64,000 bases of DNA from positions 15,996,001 to 16,060,000 of the forward strand of contig CM075103.1 of assembly GCA_037576195.1 (NCBI GenBank), given 5' to 3'. Source of the stretch: Phytoseiulus persimilis (lineage: Eukaryota > Arthropoda > Arachnida > Mesostigmata > Phytoseiidae). The notes beneath the pieces are model-generated. The model ran no database searches. It was not told the DNA's origin and saw nothing but the letters and a program-made list of their open reading frames with translations. Positions 45,110 through 64,000 of this stretch are shown one piece after another (the first letter of the stretch is position 1; the number at the start of each line of letters is the position of its first letter). The position numbers and the translations under genes are program-made.

Positions 45110-48100
45110 AACTAGCGGGCTAGTTCGCTTGCGAGTTTCGCTCAAAACACCAAAGCCAGACACGCCTTTATATCGTACTTTCCTCGTTACACCTCTGAAT
45201 CACGAGTTTTGGCTTTCTTTTGCAAACAAGCCGGAGAGCTCAACAAGAGCTCGAACCCACGTTCACGCTTGCGAGTTCTTCTCTCCCTCCTCCATTCAAG
45301 TTCGCTAACCTTCACAATGTTGCAATTATTTTTCGTCACCTCCGAGTTTTTCCCACCACCGATGAGTTCAAACTACTCTGGAGAACAGATAGTTGTCCGG
45401 AGCGGCTTTCGCGAACTCGGAACCCGCTCCGCTGATCCGTGACTCAGCGGCCCACCCGGAAGCCGACGCTTTCGAAACGTCGATACGTAGGGGATTCCAG
45501 CCTGAACTCGTCGAAATCCTTTCATCCGAGGGAGCTCCGAATCTTCGATCGATCGGCATCCTCCCCTCATGCCCATCTATCCTTCTGAGAGTCTCGGACG
45601 AGGTGGCTCCGGAACTTCTCACGGAGGAGCGGCCATCACTGCATACAGTTGGAGACTCTTTCAGAGATGCGCTGAATCCATTTGAAGTTGGAGACTCGTT
45701 GAACGGAATAGGTCGCATCGAATCCGGAGCTACGGTTGCTGGTCAAACATCGAGGCTGGCAGCTCGTCGAGTCCGCGGCGCAGTGCTTCAGGTGACGTTT
45801 TGTTTGAGCTGATGATAGGGAGGATGTGGGTGATTGAGGTGTTTGGGACGACGACAGTGGCGTTCTTCTGAACACGACGAGCGATGTTCTCGAGTTGAAT
45901 GCAAACATAGCTACGCTTCATTTAGCCTCACGAATGCCTGAGTCTGATCTTGGGTGGTGACTGGAGGCTACCGGAGGGTACTGGTTGCTCCATTGACTGG
46001 TTGGCTGTCCGGGCCGAGCTCACCCGTATCCCGAGATCGGCCGGAGAACGCATTGTTCTCTAAAGGCGTGAAGCACTTGGCTCCGACCGAGACCTCAGCA
46101 GCAGCATCAGAAGTCATGCTGACGATAAATCAGCCTCGCTTCTCACAACGCAGTGCTCTGTTGTGACACTGGCTTTTCAGCAGCGGCAGCCCGACGGACA
46201 GAAGCACAACCAGACACAGCGAAATCGGGTCGCGATCGTTCCTCTGCTCAGAGAGAGAGAGACCTGGTCGTGGCTTTGCTCAGTCGATTGTTTGGCACCC
46301 CGCTACTCGTCGGATCCGTCGTCACAGGCAACCAGTCTCTGGGCCACCTAGGGTGAGGGCTGTAGTCGCAACCGATGACTTCCTGCGACTCCGCGAACCC
46401 AAGCAAATGAAGTCCATCACGATCATGACTCCAGAAATCCAGCCGCCGCCATGTTGTCGCAGTCAGAGTTTGCCGGCTCACTCATTGAATGACTCTCGAC
46501 AATACCTTGGTCAATAATCTTGAGATTTTCTCATATTTCGGCGCCTCCTCTGGCGCTCGCAAGCCAGCCTTTGGATCCGACTCGGCACCACGACAACCCG
46601 GTGATTCTCTCCGGCACACGTCGCACAAATCTCTCCGAAAAGGCCCGTCCGGCCAACTCCAGGAACTCGTCGTTGGGAAGGCTCTGTGGGACCTCTTTTG
46701 TCCGAGAGCTCCTCGGCGTCGGAGCCCGGTTCCGTCGTCATCCAGTCGGAATCGACAGACTTCCGGATCATGAGGAAGGCGGGTGAAGGTTTTCCCTGAC
46801 TCTGGAGATGATCGTTACCAAGCAGTCGAAACCGTCGGTGGCTTGCCACGATCCGAGTCGTTCCATTCGCCAATCATCCTCTATTCAGATAGCTGTTGTC
46901 TTCTCCCGGAGATGGGCGGTATTGTGGCCGATCCTCGAAACCGCAAACGCGCCAACCAATAGGATGGCAAAAGAGTGTTACCCCAAATACCCTCACCCGA
47001 AAGCGAGCCATTGCCTGCCTTCCGCCAGCCGACCGACCGACCGGCAGGCCGGCGGCTGCGTATGAAAAAGGAGACAGAGAGAGGTGCGCTCTAACCGCAA
47101 AACCACAAAACTAAAAGGAGAAGACGACAGTCCATCCTCCTTCTTCCATCCTTCCCCTTCCATCGCTATAGATACGGGCCTCCCTGCCGACCGCTCTTTC
47201 GCCCTAAACCGCAGAGTCTGCCTACTTGTGGTTTTCAGGCGGAGAGGAGGACACCTCCTTAAATTATGATGCACCGTCAACCCAGTCCTGCTCCGACGAC
47301 TCCTGAGTAAGTTCTCTGGAGCTCACCTCGCGGAAGCGTTTCTTTTCCGAATTCCGGCTCCCGCCTCGAACCATCTCTTCCTTCGTGGACGTTCGCCTGT
47401 CTGAAGATTTTTGATAAATCTTCGGATTTCCCCCAAGGATTCCGAAAGAAATTTCATCGGGAGTTCCTCCCTCGGGAACCCGACGCCGCTCACGGGATGA
47501 TTCCCACTGTGCGTGGGGGTTCTAAAATTCTCGCCATCGGAAACGTCTGAGGTCGGCCGCGTTATCCGCGCTCAACTGGCTGTGAAGCCTCTTCCGGAGC
47601 CGAATGCCGTTGGAGAGGCGACGATGGCAGTGGTGGACATCGTTCACGGCTTTTCGAAACTCGGCCGACACGAATTGTATCGTATCGTTGACCGCTCACG
47701 GCTCCCATATGTCCAGCGATTGAATCTCTACCGATCCAAAATCAATGAAAGACGATGACGGCATTGTATTGCGCGGCGTTGGTCCCTCCTCTCCGTGGCT
47801 GACTGGCTGCATATTCACTCCGACGCACGAAACTATCTGGCCCCGAGCCACTCGCAGCCGAGCACCGTTAGCGTGAGCGACTTCCTTCCGATCCTCGAGG
47901 CGTGGGAGCCGCTCGTGCCGCGAGCCTTCACGGCAACCTCGGAACTGCCTTTCCGATGACCGAACCGAAAGCTCACTCACGCGCGGCTCCTCCCGCTCCA
48001 CAATGAACCGCATCTCTCAGAAACGACCGTGTTTCTGGGGGGTTGCGGGGGGTAGGGTCCCCCCTCCCCGAAAGGATTCACCGAACCTCCAGGAGAATCC

Positions 48101-51100
48101 TCCCGGATGGGAGACGCGTTGACTCCCCGTCTGGAGCCGGACGCCGGGCCAGAATGAAGAAACGATTCCCTAATTGCGGTGGATGCTCCGTCGGGGGAAA
48201 CGAGAAGAAATCAAGAAATCGCTCGATGATGGATGCGGCGTCCACATGTAACACTGTTACGTTCACTTCTCTTCTTCCCTCTTCATAATTTGCGCGCTAG
48301 CTCATCCAGTCGCCCGGTTGGCCGAATGTCCGACCACCAGGCCTCCCTCTGCGGGATCACGACCTCGCCTCGATCACGACCAGCTGGCTGCTAGCATTAC
48401 TCACAATTATTTCGATTTCAAGTCGACTTTCGAGCGGGCCAACGGCAACAACTCGAACGATGACGACAGCAAGAACAAAAAGGAATCCTGAGCGGCGTCT
48501 AGCTCGGGGGGCGCGAGTCTGCGGAATTCCTGGAGCCTTCCGAGAGTTCTCCTCAACCCCGCAAGACAAGACCGCGACAACAACTCGTTATCGCTGCCGT
48601 TTTAAGGAGCCCATGGTGAGGTTGCCTCATTGTCTCGGGAACTCCTGATTCGCCGCAGGCGAGTGGGCTGCCAGCATGTTCGCGAGCTATGGCTTCCTGA
48701 GCCTCCAACGGGAACCGAGGACTGAGGAAGCCGGAGCAGCAGAAGCGGTCGAACCGGAGCTCCTGTGGAGCAACTCCTTGAGAACTGAGATTCAGACACG
48801 AGCGGAGAACACTCAGCGGAACGCTCCGGACAGAAGCGCGGCATTTCGATTCGCCTGTTACGATGGGTGGTCCCTTGAATTTCACGGCAATTAGAATCGC
48901 TTTACTGCTCAGGCCGAACAGCAACCTACGCCGCCGCTCTCGCTCCGGGCCTGACGACCCAATCGAGATTTCAGCACCTCTTCATTGGGGGTGGGGGAGG
49001 GGAGAGGGAAAATAATTCAAGAACCAGAAGTTATTCTCAGAAACTATGTCAGACCAGAGGAAAACCGGAACGAATTCGGAATGACAGGGGTCATCCCAAT
49101 TCTCCTGGGAAGAGACTTCCGCTCTCAGAAAAAGGAGTCGGTCCTGAAGACAAAATTTGCCTATTTTTCGCCCCGTCAGGATCGACTAAGCGCTGAACCT
49201 GTCCCGAAAAGAGTCACTCCGCTCCCACCGAGCTCAGGGAAGCAGGAGATCGCTCCTCGAGCAGGGTTTCCGATTTTGAGTCCTCCCTCAGGCGAACTCG
49301 CGACATATTTGAGGTTCCTCGCTGTTTGCCTCGCTTTCGGAATCCAACACACCAGCCGCTCGCGCGTCTGGTTTCTCGGTAACTCGGAGAGTAAACTGCT
49401 GGCCCCGGAACTGGTCGTGTTATACGTGTCGGTTGTCTTGCGTCACCACTGTAGAACCTCCTCCAAACACGCCGAAGGCGTTAGCTCGACCCGTCCGGGA
49501 GCTCGACCGTCTGTGAGCCCCTTCTCCCGTCGAGGGACTCTTCGTCGACCCGAGACCCGCTCTTACGATGCTCACAGCAACGAGAGCTAACGGCGAGCAC
49601 GCGAGTTCCACAGTCGACCAATACTTGCTCCCTCCTCACTTATCCGAGATGAGTTCCCTTCCACGATCTCGCGACCGCTCAAACGAAGCCAGGTGGACTC
49701 GAATCCAGCCAGTGCGTCGATCCGAAACGCCAGTTTTTCTTCCGCTTGACCTCAGTTGTGACGCCAAGTCCGGTTGGCAAACGATTGGTAGGAGAGATCG
49801 GGGAAAACCACGGAATCCGACTCGTGGCAGAACGGGCTGGAACTCAGCCGGTGGTGAGACATCGGTTTCTTTTGTTGCGCTCGGTGACTCCGCTCCCGCT
49901 GTAGGTAGTTTCGCGGCATCCGACGAGCGAATTGATGTATGGTGCGGTTTTCGTGACTGGACGAGGCTAAATTGCGATGCGGCCTTTGCACCGACCGCGA
50001 ATCAAGAAGAAGCGTTTACACCATCACGAGCGGAAATTATCCGACTCTCTTCCCTCAAATCATCGGTTTTTGCCTACGATCGCCGGCTCGCTTCCAGCGT
50101 CACGGGTTCCGCAGTTGCCGATGTCCACAATTCGTCAACGCAGTCCAGCGACCGACACCGGCGAGCTCATTGAAGATTCGTTCTCCGAAATAGCGGATCT
50201 GAGACATTCTTCATTTTCCTCTTGGTTCAGGTTGTCCTCACTTGATTTCCACGGATCGAGGGACTTGCTCAGGATCGACGAGGACAGTCACGGTGCTCGA
50301 CAACGACCGGGTCGTCAGTCGGCTTCCCGATCGATCCGAAGCCGATCCTCACGTCATTGCGGGCCGTCTGCGGCCGTAACCAGCTCGTTGTAGGCGCCAA
50401 GCTGTGAACGACTTGTTGTAGGAGATATTTGGACGTTTCATGCGACGGAAGAGAACACAAGTTTCGACCCTCGTTTCTCAGCGAAACCTCCCCCTCGTAC
50501 CGAGTGGCTGCGCAGTTTTCGTTCGAGACGCGGCGGTTACATTCTCTAAAGTTCGTGCCTCTCGCGGTGGATTGAGGAATCTGTGTTAGCCACACAGACC
50601 GTTCTGTCAAATATCAGCGTGTCCGTCACAACCGTGCGACTTCATTTCACGGGGTTTGTCCCAATTATTTCCGCTCCACTGCTCGCCTTTAAACTCCGTC
50701 TTTCATCCCGTGAATCCCGACACCCGACCTGAGAGCCGGCAGAGTGCGCAAGACGACCCAGAGCGATAATGCAGACGTCACCGCTCGGCGACGACAGCGG
50801 CTTCTGACTGACTGATTGACTTCTTGGTCCGACTTCGTTTTCGAACTTCTTCACTTACGGCGCGAAAGCCGAACTGAACCGAAGCGAACTGAACTGCCGA
50901 CTGGTTGACGAATCGCTTCTTGCGGGAACCGGGACGATCTATCAGAAGCATTTGTCGGACCATTTGTTGATTTGGCTAATCTGATCCATCATTTTCACCG
51001 TCTGATTCGTCCTCCGCGGCCTCCGTTTTGGTTTCGTTCAGAGTTTGACTCGAATTTCGAGCTCCAGAAACGGCGAGGACGAAGTTAATCATTGTTCGCC

Positions 51101-52017
51101 AACTTGCTGGTGGCGATCGTGGTGAAGCTGTCGAATTGTGAAGGTGTCTCAAAACCCCCAGCGCGTGGGTCCAAACACCTTTGTTGTGAGACGGCCGAAT
51201 GCGGCTTTCTGTCTGCTTTCTTCTAGGCTTTAGAACTTTCGCCTTTGTTGCTCAAACTCCTCCAGGTTGGCGTGTTCGCATGGACTGCGGTATGCGCACA
51301 GTTTTCGCACGCGTTGTGCGCAGCCGAAAAAGTGACACTCGGGGCCTTCGGTCGAGGAAGCGGGCTGGGAAGCAAGGAGGAGGAGGAAGAGGAGGAGGCC
51401 GACAGACGACCTAGGAGGAGCGAAAACGGCAAGGAGCACAGCGAACGGGGACGAAAGGAGTCCTTGGGCGTGGGGAAGGAGCAGCGGCTCAGGGTACGTC
51501 AGGATTTCAGGCAAAGGGACAGCAGGACAAACGGAGAGAGAGAGAGCTGAATCCCGAGGGGGGAAAGGAGAGGAGAAGTCAATTGAGACGAAGGGGGACT
51601 CGGGAGCCTTGAGGGCTGGATCTACGAAGAATCCGCATGAAGTAACTCGGTCGGTGGATGAACATTCGTGGCTGACTGAGACTGATCTTGTCGCGTATGT
51701 GAGCGGGCAAGTGTCTTTTTATTTCTACTCGGAACTGGTCCGAGGAATGATGAGTCACGTTAATCCCTTGCTTCCCACACCGGTGCCAGTGCGGGCGGTT
51801 GCAGCGGGGAAGAAGCACTCCCTGCCGGTGGTTCGTGGGCTCGGCTCCGCTCACTCTGTCCATCATGCTCTCGCTTGTTTGCTATAGCTTCCTCCAGGAA
51901 CTAAGTGACCCGTTGCTGCACTCATCTACGTCGATCTAAACTATCAGACGATAGCAGGCTTGACCGGTTTATCTCGGTCCCACCTCTTATCCAGCCCCTA
52001 CTGTGGGACCTAATGTT

Positions 52018-52035
52018 ACTTCTTCTTCTTCTTCT
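52018..52035 (+). repeat. (TTC)n microsatellite
   Basis: Six TTC/CTT units. Confidence 0.85.
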
Positions 52036-53396
52036 ACCTCCTGCCAAGCCCTGACGGTTTCCCCCATTTCCGTCGGCAGACAGAGCGATGAGCCGTGCTA
52101 ATATCATCTGGAACGCGGAGCTCCGTGGTCTCTCGCGTATTTTATGGAACCCTCTCGCGTGGATAGGGTTTTACCGACTGATGGGAGAAAAATCGATTTC
52201 TTACCCACGGGAACGACCTAGGAAATCATTTCGACAGGAAAATTGGGATCATCGACGGAGCCCTTCCCATGGATGCGCACTTTGACATCCACCAGTTTTC
52301 TGGGATATCATGGCCGACGAGAGCAGGCACGGCGGACACCTGTAACAGCTTTCTGAGGGAATTGATGTTTTTGAGTCCGACCACATGGTCGGGGAGACGT
52401 TTCGATCGACGCTAAAGTATACAGGTCGCGGCGCGAGCGGCCCGCATCACCTCTTCAAACTAACCCGTCCTTCGAAGGAATCCATCACATGAGGGAAATG
52501 CAGGGTTGTGCTGAACCAGTTTGGAATCTTTGACAAGAAGACGGGTGCTTTCTTCAGATTTCATCTCCCGAACATTCAGAGAGCTTTCGTTGCGTCCGGG
52601 AATCGAAACCGAGAAGCTACTCGCTCTCTAAGACCATTAATGCCGTAGTCTTGACTTCAATTCTAGGCGAGCCTTGAATGAGATATAAACTGTATGAAAT
52701 CCAACTCCAAGAGAGCGGGAAGAGGAGAGAACGCCGTAAGAAAATGAGCCCGGCAATCGTGGCGTTCCATTGGATCTGCTTCCTTTGTTTTTCCGACACG
52801 GTCCTCCCAACCGATCCCTGTGGACATTTGTCGACCACCAACGATATCTCAACAGGATCCGAATCACCTCCCGCACTCCTGGAGTCGAGGACGACGTTTC
52901 CGCTCCTGGATGGAGCATCCCGACATTAGTTGTCGATACCCCCAGGACCGATTGTTTAACAGAACCGTAGTTTTGATTGTCACAATCTTCAGCGATACAT
53001 CCTCAAACCCTGGATGGAGCCAACTTCAACTCCGAAACTCTAGCGGGACTTGCTTCGAAGCACCGGGTTCTCGGCCAGAGCGTGCCACCTCTCGAAAAAA
53101 AGGAGAACAGCAAACGACATTGAGTTGAGCGCTTGGAACTCGCAACGTTGCCTGTCGCTCCCTCTGGCGACCAATAAGCGCACTGTTGTGGTTGTCATGA
53201 TGGTGGTGGTAGCGGTGGTGGTGGCCGCCGTCGTCCTCTTCCCTTCAGGAGTGTGTGCAGGAGGGGGAGCTCGAGAGATCCTTAAGCGTTCGTCGCAGCG
53301 CTGTGCAAGCCATGGCTCTCGCTGCGGCGCCCATCCGACGCCGGGCCAAGTCCCACCCTTTGGTATACCACTTCGAGCGGCTTCTTTCCTTCCTCC

Positions 53397-53580
53397 TTGC
53401 TGCTGCTGCTGCTGCGGTGCGAGTGTGGCCGCTTGTGTGGGACTCGAGCTTGCTCTGCCTGGTTTCTGCCGCCGCTACTGGTGGCGGTGCTGCTGCTGCT
53501 GCCGCCGTGAGTGTGTATCCTATCCATGGTGGTGCGGCACACAGCAGCGGCGGCGGCGGCAGCGGCGGCCGCCGCCGCTG
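53397..53580 (+). repeat. CNG trinucleotide-rich tract upstream of the Runt exon
   Basis: GCT repeats at 53397-53414 and near 53490-53508, then CAGCAGCGGCGGCGGCGGC and a perfect inverted repeat CAGCGGCGGC-C-GCCGCCGCTG at 53560-53580. Frames read poly-Ala, poly-Cys or Ser/Gly depending on phase, without a convincing gene. Its place 1 kb before the Runt exon suggests a GC-rich leader or promoter. Confidence 0.75.
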
Positions 53581-53707
53581 TGGTGGTGTGGGGCGGCTAT
53601 GCGCGCGGTGTGTGGTGGGACGGCTCGTGGAGAGGAGCTCCACAAGGGGGCTGGGCCATCCAGAGCGAGTCGGTCGGACTGAAGCTCTCTCAGCGTTCGC
53701 CTTCATC

Positions 53708-53727
53708 CAGTGAGTGAGTGAGTGAGC
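53708..53727 (+). repeat. (GTGA)n microsatellite
   Basis: Four to five GTGA units in a row; each unit pair resembles a GTGAGT splice donor, so chance donors are expected here. Confidence 0.8.
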
Positions 53728-54587
53728 CGCTCGCCACCAACCAGCGGCCAAAGCAAGCAACCAAACCGACCAACCAACAGAGCCTGGCGAGGAGGCATTC
53801 AGATAGGCGAGTGCTGCTGCAGCTGTTCCCAGTGCCACAGTCGAGGAGGAGGCAGTCGTCGAGTCGGTCTGCGGAGGCTTGCTCGCTGAACTGTCAGCTG
53901 AGACCGTACGGTTCCGACCCCGGCCCACGCGCTCTCGGTGCCCATGCCGGTCGGCCCTTCATCCGGATAACTGACCGTGCGTTCGTTTCGCTCACCTGAG
54001 GAAGCATCGGCCGTGCACGCGGTGCGTGCGCAACGCGTGCCGTGTGACATTTTGTGACCCTCCTGCGATTGGACAGCCACCTGACAGGTGGCCACGAGCT
54101 TGCGGGAGACGTGCGAGGTCTCTCCCGATCGACGCCCCGTGAGATGCGGTTCTAGGTTGTCTTCGACTGTCAACAGTTCGGCCACGGCGACACCGATCGG
54201 CGGGCATCCGATTGGCATCGGGCAGTACCCATCCGACAGAGGGCTGACAACAGCTGACAGAAGCTTCGAGTGCTCGATAGGACGATCTCCTCGATTCTCC
54301 ATCGATCCCGTGATTGATCGACAGTGACAGTGCTGCTGTTGCGGCGAACTAAACGCTCGAAAAGGTGATGGTGGTGGTGTTGTCAACAACATCATCATCA
54401 TCGGCAGTGCCCTCAGTCGTCGGAGAGTGACAACCCGCCGGCCCAATCGCCGCCGTATTTGTGGAAATCAACGGAAATAACTCGGTCAGCCGGAAGGCGG
54501 TGGCGGTGATTATTCGTGCGAAAACAGTACAACAACCGTGAAGAGAGGTGGTCTGACGACAGAGCAGGGTGGGCGCTTTGTGCGTGA

Positions 54588-64000
<9,413 letters not shown>

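Noticed and set aside
45393..45812. 139-codon plus ORF between simple repeats
   Set aside because: No conserved segment or splice structure; a minus-strand ORF of similar length overlaps it.
53708..53727. Tandem splice donors in the GTGA repeat
   Set aside because: The donor look is a by-product of the microsatellite; no coding frame leads into it.
53245..53928. 227-codon minus ORF through the CNG repeats
   Set aside because: Its Ala/Ser/Thr/Pro runs follow directly from the trinucleotide repeats, and other frames are open too.

Overview
The window is eukaryotic nuclear DNA and most likely comes from an arthropod. The reasons are spliced genes with short introns (about 60-270 bp) and GT..AG borders, AATAAA poly(A) signals, TATA boxes, a Pol III tRNA gene, a Runt-domain gene, and remnants of R1-like, BEL/Pao-like, hAT-like and PIF1/Helitron-like elements. 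Intermediate base composition and compact genes would fit a mite or other arachnid, but that is inference. No bacterial operon, CRISPR array or phage feature was seen.

Layout. 1-1.45 kb: 3' end of a glycine-rich, silk- or cuticle-like protein gene. 2.5-4.6 kb: a graveyard of nested transposon fragments (tRNA-derived SINE-like piece, R1-like LINE tail, a small LINE insertion with 14-bp target duplications, a 45-bp minisatellite, a PIF1-like helicase remnant). 7.05-7.29 kb: a small secreted-protein gene with a TATA box. 7.9-11.4 kb: inverted arrays of a 15-17 bp repeat, a hAT-like end, a BEL/Pao fragment, and a 0.8-kb hairpin-rich segment bounded by perfect 30-bp inverted repeats.

13.0-21.7 kb is the conserved gene core. 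On the minus strand lies an AFG2/SPATA5-type double AAA ATPase, with at least 13 exons whose phases all join; its first AAA module has lost key catalytic residues. On the plus strand lies an ANKRD16-like ankyrin gene of 7 exons. Inside the 2.2-kb third intron of that gene, on the opposite strand, sits a complete 4-exon CDC123 gene. AFG2 belongs to cytosolic 60S ribosome maturation, CDC123 assembles the translation initiation factor eIF2, and ANKRD16 is linked in mammals to alanyl-tRNA synthetase fidelity. The three neighbours are therefore all translation-linked; whether this is more than chance is unknown.

24.8-36.2 kb holds small genes I do not recognise, several encoding one-pass membrane proteins of about 70-200 residues. 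They are interleaved with a 307-bp palindromic TA-flanked MITE and three copies of one dispersed repeat. 36.2-64 kb is gene-poor: one tRNA-Val(AAC) gene, many simple repeats, and the first coding exon of a Runt-domain (RUNX/runt) transcription factor at 54.6-55.0 kb. Its next exon was not found in the window, so the flanking sequence probably holds its leader, introns and control regions.
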